Source: Solirubrobacter sp963848475 (GTDB lineage Bacteria; Actinomycetota; Thermoleophilia; Solirubrobacterales; Solirubrobacteraceae). From it: 64,000 bases of DNA. The stretch spans positions 124,001-188,000 of the forward strand of contig CAWKDW010000014.1 in assembly GCA_963848475.1 (NCBI GenBank). Direction: 5' to 3'. Made by a program: the position numbers and the translations under genes. This document shows positions 11,957-22,218 of the stretch, piece by piece (within the stretch, counting starts at the first letter, position 1; every line of letters starts with the position of its first letter). The notes under the pieces are model-generated. The model was not told the DNA's origin. It saw only the letters and a list, made by a program, of their open reading frames with translations, and did not search any database.

Positions 11957-12522
11957 GCGTTCGCTCCCTTCATCGAGGGGACCGGACGGCGGGCCGGCTT
12001 CTTGCGCAGCCGGATGACGAGCAGCCCGCCCGCCGCCGCGACCGTCGTCAACATGAACGCGCGAAGCCACAACGAGCCGGCGTCGGTCCCCGCGCCGAGC
12101 GTATGGATCACGCCGAGCACGTACACGACCGGGGTAGCGCGATGCAGCTTGCGCCAGCGCTTGCCTCCGATCCGGCGACGGGCGTAGAACGAGAGTCCAA
12201 GGAGCGCCGCGAGGTAGCCGCCGACGATGCCGGCCGCGACGAACGCGGGCCGGTAGTCGATGACGAACGGGACGGCGATGCCGGCGAGACCGGGCTTGAG
12301 GAACGCATCGCCGAGGAGGGTCGCGCCGTGGAGCGCGATCGCGATCAGGCCGCCAAGTGCGGTCTGCTCGTGGAACGCGACGAGCGCACGGCGCCGGGCG
12401 GGCGGCCCGCCGAGACCTGCGGCGAGCGTGAGCCCCAGCAGCACCGACGCGGCGACGAGGACGAGCGCGACGATCCCCGCCGAGCGGCTCAGCAGCCAGA
12501 AGGCGTGGTCTGCGACGTTCAT
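11953..12522 (-). CDS. Ferric reductase-like transmembrane (heme b) protein
   Basis: 189 residues with five to six hydrophobic helices and histidines placed for heme binding: AFHEQTALGG and IALHGATLLG in one helix pair, WRKLHRATPVVYVLGVIHTLG in another. This resembles the ferric-reductase transmembrane domain (also found in MsrQ and NADPH-oxidase families). The soluble FAD/NAD domain of full-length ferric reductases is absent and may be supplied by the next gene. Overlaps both neighbours by ATGA. Confidence 0.82.
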   Translation of the reverse strand: MNVADHAFWLLSRSAGIVALVLVAASVLLGLTLAAGLGGPPARRRALVAFHEQTALGGLIAIALHGATLLGDAFLKPGLAGIAVPFVIDYRPAFVAAGIVGGYLAALLGLSFYARRRIGGKRWRKLHRATPVVYVLGVIHTLGAGTDAGSLWLRAFMLTTVAAAGGLLVIRLRKKPARRPVPSMKGANA

Positions 12523-13436
12523 GCCGGCACCGCGAGGCGCACGACCGGCCTCGGACGCAGCGGACCGTGGAACTCGACTTCACCGTCGTCGCGCACCACC
12601 AAGCCGCCGTGGCGGCGCAGCCAGAACGCCGCTCGCCGCGGGCCGCTGAGCAGCGCGGCCTTCGCGAGTACCTCGGCCTCGAGGGCCGTCGGAGCGAGCG
12701 CGGTCGCGGTGATCAGCCCGGTCCAGGCCGGGTGGCCCGTGCTGGGGTCCAGCAGGTGGTGGCGCGGCGTTCCATCCGGAGCCAGCCACAGCCGGGTGTC
12801 GAGACCCGACGTGGCGACCGCGCCGATGGACAACGTCAGCACGTGCGCCGTCTCGCCGGTCAGCGGGTGGCGGACGTTGACCTCGAACGGATCGCCACCG
12901 CCGGCGTCGAGGCGCAGATCGCCGCCGCAGTCAACGGCCCAGCGACCCTCGAGCCGCGAGGCCAGGACGTCGGCGGCGAGTCCTTTGCCGGTGCCGCCGG
13001 TGTCGAGGCGCAGCCCCGGCGGACGGCTGACCGCATGGGCACCGAGCGCGATGGCGCGCCACGGCTCGGTGGGATCGGGCCTGGCGGCGGCGCGCGGCGG
13101 CGCCTGAGCGAGCGCGGCGGCGAGTGCGAGCTCCGGCGCGCGGCGGGTGCGGTCGTAGCCCGCGGCCTCCAGTCGCCCGACGAGCGTGGGATCGACGAGC
13201 CCGCCGGTGCGTTCGGCGGCGTAGAGACCGGCCGCGATCGCCATGCGCAGCAGCGGTGATACCGAGATCTCGCGATCGGCCGCCGCGTTGAGGCGGCAGA
13301 GCTCGCTGTCGTGCCGGAACCGGCTGAGCGCCGTGTCGAAGCGCTCGAGGAACCCGCGGCACTCCGCGGCGGTCGCGTCGTCGACGACGAGCAGCCGGAC
13401 GTCGGTACCCATGCAGTCGAAGGTGAGGTCGGTCAT
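12519..13436 (-). CDS. apbE: ApbE-like FAD:protein FMN transferase
   Basis: 305 residues with family motifs CMGTDVRLLV and RFRHDSELCRLN near the N-terminus, LRLDTGGTGKGLAADVLA in the middle, WAVDCGGDLRL, and PSTGHPAW followed by TALAPTALEAEVLAKAALL at the C-terminus. ApbE attaches FMN covalently to a Thr/Ser of partner proteins, usually outside the membrane. No obvious lipoprotein signal is seen. No protein with a recognisable FMN-binding motif is encoded nearby, so the acceptor is unknown. Confidence 0.88.
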   Translation of the reverse strand: MTDLTFDCMGTDVRLLVVDDATAAECRGFLERFDTALSRFRHDSELCRLNAAADREISVSPLLRMAIAAGLYAAERTGGLVDPTLVGRLEAAGYDRTRRAPELALAAALAQAPPRAAARPDPTEPWRAIALGAHAVSRPPGLRLDTGGTGKGLAADVLASRLEGRWAVDCGGDLRLDAGGGDPFEVNVRHPLTGETAHVLTLSIGAVATSGLDTRLWLAPDGTPRHHLLDPSTGHPAWTGLITATALAPTALEAEVLAKAALLSGPRRAAFWLRRHGGLVVRDDGEVEFHGPLRPRPVVRLAVPA

Positions 13437-13855
13437 GAGGACTTGGTGGTCAGCGGGGCGGGAGCCGGCGCAGGGGCCGGAGCGGGAGCGACGGGCGCCG
13501 GGGCCGCCTGGGCCGGGGCCGGGGGCGCCGCGGCCGGAGCGGACTGGGCCGCGGGAGCAGCGGCGGGCGCGGGATTGGGAGCGGGAGCGGGGGCACGGCG
13601 GCGGTGCTCGACGATCCGGGTCACGATCACGCGGCGGATCAGCACCCTGCGCGGCGCAACCGTCGCGGCCGCGATCACCTGCGGCTCCGATGCCCCGAGG
13701 GCGGGGTCGCCGCCGGCGCGCATCTGGAACGCGAGCAGCGTCGTGATCGCGAGGAACAGGGCCAGCGAGCCCGCGATGACGGCGAAGGGGCTCGGCTTGC
13801 GGATCGGCTTGCGGCTCGGGGCCGGACGCGGATGCTCTGAGCTCGGCTCAGTCAT
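13433..13855 (-). CDS. Single-pass membrane protein with Pro/Ala-rich tail
   Basis: 140 residues. A basic N-terminal stretch (PAPSRKPIRKPSPFAVIAG) leads into one transmembrane helix. The following region is rich in Arg and Val (RRVLIRRVIVTRIVEHRRR), and the last 50 residues are almost only Pro and Ala. The orientation is probably N-in/C-out, with the Pro/Ala stretch as a spacer in the wall. No family recognised. It overlaps its neighbours in the redox operon (ATGA with apbE). Confidence 0.7.
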   Translation of the reverse strand: MTEPSSEHPRPAPSRKPIRKPSPFAVIAGSLALFLAITTLLAFQMRAGGDPALGASEPQVIAAATVAPRRVLIRRVIVTRIVEHRRRAPAPAPNPAPAAAPAAQSAPAAAPPAPAQAAPAPVAPAPAPAPAPAPLTTKSS

Positions 13856-14304
13856 CGTCGCTCCCGCGACCGTGCCGGCCGTCGTCGTCGCTCGAATCGT
13901 CGTGGCCGGCGTGGCCCGAGTCGTCGCCGCGGTCGTCGCTCGAATCGTCGGCACTGCTGTGTCGCGAGTCGTCGCGCGCGAACGTCCCGACGGTTATCGC
14001 GGCGGGAGCGGGAGCCCCAGCCGCCGCGGCGTGCGGTGCTCGGTCGGCGCGCGGCCGCCGGAGCGGACGCGCGGGCCTGAGCGCCGTTCTCGGCCGTGTC
14101 CTTGCGGACCACATGGATCGTGCGATGGATCGTCTTGGTCCGGACCTCGACCGTCGGCGTCGCGACCGGCTCAGTGGACGGAGCGGCCGCGACCGAAGCG
14201 GCGGCATTGCGCGGCGACGACGGCATCAAGACGGCGGCCGCGGCCACGCCTCCGAGCCCTGAGAGGGCGGCGACGGCGGCGACGGCGGGGGTGCGAAGGT
14301 TCAT
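13848..14304 (-). CDS. Secreted or anchored protein with Asp/Ser/His-rich tail, one frame break
   Basis: About 151 residues after repair of a frame break near 14035. An N-terminal hydrophobic segment (VAAVAALSGLGGVAAAAVL) is followed by the basic patch RTKTIHRTIHVVRK and an Ala/Pro linker. The last 45 residues are dominated by Asp, Ser, Gly and His (DDRGDDSGHAGHDDSSDDDG). Such a tail could bind divalent metal, which would fit an iron or copper redox operon, but this is inference. The start ATG follows GAGG. Similar design to the 14370-14736 gene. Confidence 0.62.
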
Positions 14305-14352
14305 GCCTCACACCATCGACTCCAGCCGCCCAAGCACCGGGCAGGCGCGGGG

Positions 14353-14370
14353 AAAGCTTTGGCAAAAGCT
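14353..14370 (-). promoter_or_regulatory. Possible response-regulator direct repeat
   Basis: On the minus strand AGCTTT occurs twice 12 bases apart (14370-14365 and 14358-14353) at the start of the 65-base gap between the two acidic-tail genes. This gap is the only real one in the operon between the two-component system and the ferredoxin. OmpR-type regulators bind direct repeats of similar spacing, so this may be an internal promoter control site. Weak evidence. Confidence 0.3.
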
Positions 14371-14736
14371 CAGTCGTCGTCGTCGCCGCCGCGGCCTCGC
14401 CCACGTCCGCGTCCGCGTCCGCTCGAGTCATCGCCTCCGCCGGAGTCGTCGACGGTCGGCACCGCGGTCGGAGGAGCCGTCGCGGTGGTGCTCGGCGTCC
14501 GCGCCGGCTTCGGCGTCGCAGTGCGCGTGGCGTGTGGCCTGGCGGTGCGGGTCGGGCTCGCGGTCGGTCGCCGGCGTCTCGGCCGGCGCGAGGCCGCTCC
14601 CCGCCGTCAGCGGCTCCGAGGACAGCCCGACGCTCTGGCCCGACAGCGAACTGGCCGCGGTCGTCAGCGCGGCGGCGAGGACGAGGCCGGCGACGGCGAG
14701 CACCGCGATCGCGAGGTTGCGGCGCCAGCCGGTCAC
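14370..14736 (-). CDS. Membrane-anchored protein with Thr/Pro linker and Asp/RG-rich tail, one frame break
   Basis: About 121 residues. One N-terminal transmembrane helix (LAIAVLAVAGLVLAAALTTAA), a Thr/Pro/Arg-rich linker, and the C-terminal low-complexity stretch DDSGGGDDSSGRGRGRGRG ending in four Asp. The frame changes near 14560. The GTG start overlaps the kinase stop (GTGA), so it is translated with the sensor kinase and may be part of signal sensing at the surface. No family recognised. It looks like a structural sibling of the 13848-14304 gene. Confidence 0.6.
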
Positions 14737-16099
14737 GCCGTTCCGCCCACGAAGAGCTCGTTCGGCGTCGTGCCGTCAGCCAGCGGCAGCGTGATCGTCG
14801 CGACCGCGCCGCCGGAGACGCCGTTGGCCAGAGTGACCGTCCCGTGCCAGCGCGCAGCGAGCTCGCGGGCGATCGGGAGCCCCAAACCGGTCCCGCGCCG
14901 CCGCGAGGCGCGCCCGACGGTGCCGCGGTGGAAGCGGGCGAAGATCGTCTCCTCCTCGCCGGGCGCCAGCCCGGGTCCTTCGTCGGCGACCTCGAGCCGT
15001 CCGGGCGACGACGACCAGCGAGACCCGCTGGCCCGACAGGCCCGTAGTCGACCGCGTTCTCGATCAGCGCGTCGAGGATGCGGTCGAGGTCCGCGACCGT
15101 GCAGCGGACGACGCTCGACTCCCCCGCCACGACGACATCGGCCGCCGACCAGCGCGCGACCGCGCGCCGCGCGCCCGCCAGCAGGTCGGTCGCGGCGTCC
15201 GGCGGCCGGGCGGTCCCGGCCTCGCTCAGGACCAGCAACTCGGTGACCACGCCCGCGAGCCGGTCGACCTCCTCCAAAGCGCCCTCCACCTGCTCGACCG
15301 CGGGACCGGACGCGGTCGCGGCGGCCTCTTCCAGCCGCAACCGCAGCCCGGTCAAGGGCGTCCGCAGCTGATGCGACGCGTCGGCGACGAAGTCGCGCTG
15401 CGCGTCGACCATCCGCTGCACCCGCCCGGTCATCTCGTTGAAGGCGGCCCCGACCTCGCGCTGCTCACGCGAGCCCTCGACCGGAACGCGCACCGACAGG
15501 TCGCCCTCGCCGGCGCGGCGTGCGGCCGCGGCCAGACGGCGCAGCGGCCGCACGACCGACGCGGCCAGCAACGCACCAGCGGCCAACCCCAGCAGCAGCA
15601 CGATCAGGCCGACGAGCATCAGCCCGAGCGTCGCCGAGCGCAGGGCGCGGCCGACGGCGTCGACGCTCTGGGTGATCCGCACGGCCCCGTCGACCTGACC
15701 TGCACGCGTCACCGGCACCGCCGTGGCGAGGATCCGCTCGTCCAACGTCGCCGAGTCGCGCTGGACCTGCACGACGCGGCCGTCCAGAGCCCTCGCGATC
15801 TCCGCCCGCGACGAGAAATCCTCCCCGACGCCGCCCGGCGAGCTGTCGGCGATCACCGTCCCGCCCGCGTCCACGATCACGACCCGGCCGCGGACCTCGA
15901 CGCGCCGACGACGCGGCGAGCTCGGACGCCGACGCGCCCCCGGACACCAGCGCGGCCACGACCTCGGCCTGCCCGAGCGCCTGCGTCTCCACCTCGGCGT
16001 TGACGCGGTCGCGGACGCTGCGCACCAGAGGCACGAGCATCGACCCGATCGCCAGCACGAGCACGTACGCCAGCGCCAGCACCAGACGCGAGCGGAGGG

Positions 16100-16112
<13 letters not shown>
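14733..16112 (-). CDS. Sensor histidine kinase, two frame breaks
   Basis: A membrane-bound kinase of about 459 residues. It has an N-terminal helix (LALAYVLVLAIGSMLVPLV), an extracytoplasmic sensor region with IVDAGGTVIADS, a second helix (LMLVGLIVLLLGLAAGALLAA), a HAMP linker, and the H-box DASHQLRTPLTGLR. The N-box follows (LDALIENAVDYGP), then the G-boxes ADEGPGLAPGE and GTGLGLPIAREL. Frame breaks lie near 15895 and 15025. The GTG start overlaps the end of the response regulator gene, so it forms one unit with it. Its signal is unknown; downstream genes suggest redox or metal status. Confidence 0.88.
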
Positions 16113-16813
<701 letters not shown>

Positions 16814-16849
16814 CGAGCCGAGGGTAGGGCGCCTAAGGCAAAGAGATTG

Positions 16850-17510
16850 CTAACGCCGGTCCTGCGGCGGCACGAGCCCGGCGTCGATCGCGAGCCGGAC
16901 GAGCTCGAAACGCTTGCGGTACGGCGCCGACGCCTGCAGGTTGAACGCGTCGAAGAGCGCGCGCATGTGGGTCTTGACGGTGTCGATCGACACCGTCAGC
17001 TCCTCGGCGATCTCCTCGTTGGAGGCCGGGCCCTCGGCCGGGCGGCAGAGCGCGATCAGCACGCGCAGCTGCGCCGGCGTGACCGACCGGGATCGCGGCC
17101 TGCGACGCGACCTCGGTGAGCTTGGAGTCGGTGGCCTCGGAGGGATCGTGGAAGCGCAGCCGCGTCGCGCCGACGCGGATCACGTCCAGATGGCGCAGCG
17201 TGCGCCGCCCCTGGACGCGCTCCTCGTTGACGAACGTCCCGTTCGTCGAACGGCCGTCGTCGAGCAGCGTCCAGACGCCGTCGATGCACTCCAGCGACGC
17301 GTGCGTGCGCGAGACCTGTGCGTCCCACGGCAGCGCCAACCCACTGGCGGGGGAACGTCCAACGGTGAGCCGCTCGCCCGCGAGCGGGACCAGGTGCTGC
17401 ACGCCGTCGCCGTCGCGCAACTCGACGAACGGCGCGTCGGAGCGCTCCGCCGCGAGGCGCTCCTGCAGCTCGCTCGGGGTGGACGAGTGACGATCGGGCC
17501 AGTCCTGCAC
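16850..17510 (-). CDS. FHA domain protein with C-terminal helix-turn-helix, one frame break
   Basis: About 219 residues. The FHA core is clear: TVGRSPASGLALPWDAQVSR, then HASLECIDGVWTLLDDGRSTNGTFVN, a phosphothreonine-binding fold. After a frame break near 17085 the C-terminus has NEEIAEELTVSIDTVKTHMRALFDAFNL, a LuxR/GerE-like recognition helix. FHA joined to a DNA-binding domain suggests a regulator controlled by Ser/Thr phosphorylation; the kinase fusion at 18.6-22.1 kb is a possible writer. Start is GTG at 17510. Confidence 0.82.
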
Positions 17511-17557
17511 GACCGGTCACTCTACGGCCCGCGCCGGAAGAGCGGAAGCCAGTCCCG

Positions 17558-17563
17558 TAGAGT
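17558..17563 (+). promoter_or_regulatory. -10 box for a probable leaderless transcript
   Basis: TAGAGT ends nine bases before the ATG at 17573. No Shine-Dalgarno sequence fits between. No clear -35 box. Confidence 0.45.
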
Positions 17564-17572
17564 CGGCGAACT

Positions 17573-17827
17573 ATGAGCGACATTTCTCCCCGCGAACCCT
17601 GGCCCGGATACGCCGATCTCGACGAAACCGAGCGGGACGACCTGCTCGCCAAGAAGTTCGAGCAGGCCAAGGAACAGAACGATCAGGCGTACGCCTTCGC
17701 ACTGGCCGCGGCCGTGGCGAACTACGAGCTCGTGCTCGAGCTCACGCCCAACGAGACAGCCGCCGAGCCGCTCGCAGCAACCGCTCGCGGCCTCCACGAC
17801 GACGCCGGTTCGTGGCAGTCGAGCTAG
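17573..17827 (+). CDS. Small acidic helical protein preceding the C1 peptidase gene
   Basis: 84 residues, strongly helical and charged (LDETERDDLLAKKFEQAKEQ, then AYAFALAAAVANYELVLELT). No family recognised. Its last 16 bases overlap the GTG start of the following protease gene, so the two are coupled; a fused single protein broken by an indel is also possible. It could act as a propeptide-like partner of the protease, which is inference. Confidence 0.6.
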   Translation: MSDISPREPWPGYADLDETERDDLLAKKFEQAKEQNDQAYAFALAAAVANYELVLELTPNETAAEPLAATARGLHDDAGSWQSS

Positions 17828-18594
17828 CAGCGATCGCGGACGCCCGGCGCTCGAAGGAGACCGGGAACGACTACGGCGTCGCCGAGGCCCACCTCGGCGA
17901 CGCGGACCTCCCGGAGTCCGTCGACCTGCGCCGGCCCTGGCACGCGATCGCCGACCAGGGCGAGACCGCCTCGTGCGTGGGCTGGGCGGTGGCCGACTCC
18001 GTGGTGCGCTGGCATCTGGTCGAGAGCGGCCGCCTGCGCGCCCGACGAGCCGCTCTCCGCCCGCCACGTGTGGATGTCGGCGAAGGAGACCGACCAGCGC
18101 GACGACTATCCGTCGACGTTCCTGGAGCAGGACGGGACGGCCCTGAAGTCCGGCCTCGACGTGGTGCGCAAGTTCGGCGTCGCGCTCGAATCCGAGCTGC
18201 CCTGGAGCGGCGGGCTCGCGACCGTCCCACCCGCTGGTGTTCAACAAGTCGGTGCGGCGGCGCCGGATCATGGCCTACTTCAACCTCGGCGACGACACCG
18301 TGGCCGACCGCGCCTCGCGCATCCCCGAGTGGCGCAAGTGGCTGCACCAGAGCGGCCCGGTCCTCGTGCTGGTGCGTGCAGGACCGCCACTTCGGATCGG
18401 CGACGGGCGAGCTCACGGAGTTCGACGCCGCATCGGTCAACGGCAGCCACGCCGCGGCGCTCGTCGGCTACGGCCCGGACCATTTCCTGCTGCGTTCCAG
18501 CTGGGGAACGGACTGGGGCGAGGACGGCTACGTGCGGATGAGCCTCGACTACACGGCGCAGGCCGTGATCGAGAGCTACGGCGTGATGGTCTGA
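17812..18594 (+). CDS. C1A (papain-like) cysteine peptidase, about three frame breaks
   Basis: About 260 residues without a signal peptide. Papain landmarks: DQGETASCVGWAVADS, holding the oxyanion Gln and nucleophile Cys; the catalytic His in NGSHAAALVGYG; and RSSWGTDWGEDGYVRMS at the third site. In papain the third residue is Asn (NSWG); here it is Ser. Frame breaks lie near 18040, 18228 and 18390. It is convergent with the kinase-ATPase gene and overlaps it by 19 bases. Confidence 0.8.
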   Translation: MAVELAAIADARRSKETGNDYGVAEAHLGDADLPESVDLRRPWHAIADQGETASCVGWAVADSVVRWHLVESGRLRARRAALRPPRVDVGEGDRPARRLSVDVPGAGRDGPEVRPRRGAQVRRRARIRAALERRARDRPTRWCSTSRCGGAGSWPTSTSATTPWPTAPRASPSGASGCTRAARSSCWCVQDRHFGSATGELTEFDAASVNGSHAAALVGYGPDHFLLRSSWGTDWGEDGYVRMSLDYTAQAVIESYGVMV

Positions 18595-21500
18595 GCCTCG
18601 TCGGCGATCCGGGCCGCCACGCCCGGTAGCCCGAGCTCACGCGACAGCAGCAGCCCGCGGTTGACCAGCTCGGCGCGGTCGGAAACGGGGACGCCGGTCG
18701 CCAGCCAGTCGCCGATCGTGCGCAGCGCCCAGCCGGGCGCGCCCCACTCGTCGGCGAGCCGCAGCGCGTCGGCGAAGTGCGCCGAGGCGTCGCGCGGGCG
18801 GTCATCGGCGGCGGCGAGCAGCGCGAGCCCGCGCGCCGCCGGGCCCCAGACCGCCCACAGCTGCTCGAGCGCCGGATTCGACGCGGCGTACGGCGCGAGC
18901 AGGGCGTAGAGCTGCTCGACCTGGCGCGGCTCGCCGGCCCCGGCGGTCGCGTCGGCGAGGCAGAGCGCGGCGGGCAGGAAGTCGGGGGAGCGCACGACCG
19001 CGGCGAAGTCGTCGCGCGCACACAGCGCGACGCCGCGGCGCGCGGCGTCGACGTCGCCCAGGTCCCACTCCAGCGTGGCGAGCATCGCCTCCCACACCGG
19101 CAGGTGCGGGTAACGGGCCGCGAAGCCCCGCAGTTGGGCGGCGTCGGCATCGTGCGGGCGCCAGCGCAGCCGCGCGAGCACCAGGCGCTGGACCGTGTGC
19201 TCCTGGAAGCAGTCGTCGCCGTGCTGGCGGTTGAGGTTGAGCGCCTCCTCGGTCATCGACTCGGCCTCGTCGAGGCGCCCGGCGAACGCTGCCCGGGCGG
19301 CCTCGGCGACCATCAGGTGCCAGCGGTAGAAGCTCCGGCGGGTCGCGTGGGCGACGGGGCGAGCGCGGTCGAGATCGGCGTCGGCGCGGGAGATGTCGCC
19401 GTCCTGCAGCGCGTCGTGAATGCGGTGCAGGTAGGCCCAGACGAGCGCGCCGTGATCGGCGTGATGGACCGCGGCGCGGACGACCTCCTCGGCGGCCTCG
19501 GCCCGCTCCCCGGAGCGCTCGGGTCGCCAGTTGACGATCACCGCCGACGGGTACAGCCACGCCAGCGTGCCCTCGTCGCCGAGCCGGCGGGCCGTCGACG
19601 AGGGCAGCGTCGATCAGCGCCTCGCGCCGGTCCTGCTCGGGCTCGAAGACCGAAAGGAGGCCGGTGACACGGGCGCGCAGGGCGCCGTCGGACTCCGGCA
19701 GCCGCTCGAGCGCCTGGCTCAGCAGCGTCACGCTCTCGCTGTCGACGAGCCCGTACGGGCGGACGCGCGAGAACCCGAGCGCGGCCTGGGCGAGCGCGTC
19801 AGCGTCGCCGTCGCGGCGCGCGGCGGCCGCGGCCTGCGAGTAGCGGCGGCGCGCGTCCTCGATGTCGCCGGCGGCGAACGTGGCCTCAGCGAGCGCGAGG
19901 AGGGTCGCCCTCCGTTCGCCGGCCGGCGCCTCGGCGCCGAGCGCCAGCGCCTCGAGCGCCTCCGCGTAGTGCGTCGCGGCCTCGGCGTGGCCGAGCGCCG
20001 CCTCGGCCTCGCGCGCCGCCTCCAGCGCCGCCTCCCAGGCGGGCTGCGGATCGGCACCCGCTCGCGCGGCGGACAGCGCGTGATGGGCGATCTGGGCCGC
20101 GGCCACGTCCGCGCCCGCGTCGCGGCGTACCGTCAGCGCCGCGGCGACCGCCTCGTGCAGCGCCCCGCGGCGCTGCTCGGGCAGGGCGTCGCGGACGGCG
20201 TCGCGGACGATCCCGTGCGCGAAGTTGAAATGTCCCGGCGCATGGCTGGCGGCGGTGACCAGCCCGGCCGAGGTCCCGCGATCGACCGCCGCCGCCACGG
20301 CGGCGCGCGACACGCCCGCGGCGCGCACGAGATCGGCGATCGTGAAGCGCCCCGCCACGGCTCCGACCTCGAGCACGGCGCACACCTCCGGGCCGAGCCG
20401 CTCGACGCGCCGGCGCACCACGTCGCGGACGCGGGCGGGGACGAGCGTCCCCGTGTCCGTCCCGAGCCGCCCCTCGGTCGTCATCAGCCGCACCAGTTCG
20501 GCGACGTAGAACGGGTTGCCGGCGGTACGCGAGTGCACGGCGCGCAGGATCGACTCCGGCACCGCGGAGTCCGAAGGCAGCAGCGCGCGGACCGCCTCCG
20601 CCGCGAGGCCGGAGAGCTCCATCCGCTCGGCGCGCGGATCGCCCTCGATCTCGTGCAGGACCTCCGGCAGCGCCGGGGCGTCGGCGAGCTCGCTCTCCGT
20701 GTAGGAGCCTGCGAGCAGCAGCCGCGCGGAGGGCTCTGCGCCCGCGACGTGCGCGAGCAGCCGCAGCGAGGACGCGTCGGCCCAGTGCAGGTCGTCGAGC
20801 ACGAGCAGCAGCGGGCTGTCGGCGGCCGCCGCGGCGATCAGATCCGCAACGGCGTCGTAGAGCCGCATGCGCTGCTCCTCGCCACCGGCTCCGGCCTCGC
20901 CGAGCAGCGGCCCGAGCACCGGATCCGCCTCGCCCGCCACGAGCTGGGTCAGGCTGCGCACGACCGGCCGCCAGACGCCGTAGGGCCGGCCCTCGGGCTC
21001 GCCGCGGCCCCAGATCGCGACGCCGCCGCGGCGCCCGGCCTCGGTCGCCAGAGCGTCGAGCAGCGTCGTCTTGCCGATCCCGGGCTCGCCGGCCACGATC
21101 ACCGTGCGCGCGGCGCCCGTCCACGCCTGCGTCAGCGCCTTGCGCAACTGCTCGAGCTCCGGGGCCCGGCCGACGAGCCCGGCGGGCGCGAACGGCTCCT
21201 CGGGCGCCCGCGTGACCAAACGCGCGAGCGTGGCGGACACGACGGCGGCGTTCGCCGGGCGGTTCTCAGGGTCGGGTTCGATCAGTTCGAGGATCAGCCG
21301 GTCGAGCTCCTCCGGGATCCCCGCGACCATGCTCGACGGCGGCGCCGGCCGGTGCATCCGGAAGATGTCCTTGGTCTCGAACGGGCGCACGCCGCACAGC
21401 AATTCGTAGAGCGTCACGCCGAGCGCGAACAGGTCCGAGCGTGGCGTCGCGGTCTCGCCGATCGACTGTTCCGGGGCGGCGTAGCGGGGCGTCCCGGCGG

Positions 21501-22146
21501 GCGGAGCGTTCTCGCCCTCGGTGACGGCGACGCCGAAGTCCCCGAGTGCCGCCTCGCCCTCGGCGTCGATCCAGACGTTGTCGGGCTTGACGTCGCGGTG
21601 GACCACCCCGTGGGCGTGGGCGTGCGCGAGGGCGTCGGCGATCTCGCGCCCGGCCGCGATCACCTCCTGCGGCTCCATGCGGCCGGCGGGGGAGCGATCG
21701 AGCCGGTCGGTGAGCGAGCCGCCGGTCATGTAGCGCGCGACCAGGCACGGCGTGCCCGCGTCGTCGAAGACGTCGTGGACGGTGACGATGTGGCGGTGCC
21801 CGCCGAGACGCGCCGTCAGCCGCGCCTCACGACGCAGGCGCTCCCAGGCCTCAGGCCCGGAGACCCGCGCGAGCGCCACGCCGCGGTCGAGTGTGAGGTC
21901 GTGGGCGAGCCAGACATCCTTGCTCGCGCCGCGGCCGAGCTGGCGCTGCAGCAGGTAGCGCCCGGCGACCATCCCCGGCGACGCGGCCGGCGGCGCGACG
22001 GCCTCCGGCGAGACGATCGTGCACGCGGGACACGGCCCGCCGTCCGCGGGCAGCGAGCGGCCACAGTTCGAGCACGTGGGGGACCGGGGGGTCAGGCCTC
22101 GCAAGTTTATGCGTCGGCGTTCCTCAGCCCTAGGGGTGAGGTCCAT
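18576..22146 (-). CDS. Zinc-ribbon Ser/Thr kinase fused to AAA/STAND ATPase and TPR-like repeats, one frame break
   Basis: A fusion of about 1190 residues. Residues 25-43 form a zinc ribbon (CSNCGRSLPADGGPCPAC). A protein kinase domain follows (about 62-320) with GRGASKDV, HRDVKPDNV, DFG and APEQ. The ATPase has Walker A GEPGIGKTTLLDAL and Walker B LLLVLDDLHWAD, and the long C-terminal half is Ala-rich helical repeats. The usual beta-3 lysine appears replaced by Arg (GVALARVSG), so kinase activity is uncertain. The frame changes near 19590. The layout resembles PknK-type regulators but lacks a visible C-terminal LuxR helix. Confidence 0.87.
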
Positions 22147-22218
22147 CACCTCTGGTGTGGGAAGAGTTCACCCCTCTCGCCCATGGTTTGCATGCTGACG
22201 ATCCGGGAGGGTTCCCTT

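Noticed and set aside
13848..14736. Asp- and Gly-rich stretches as a small repeat array or CRISPR-like region
   Set aside because: The repeats are coding low-complexity tails in frame with signal or anchor sequences, with no regular spacer structure.
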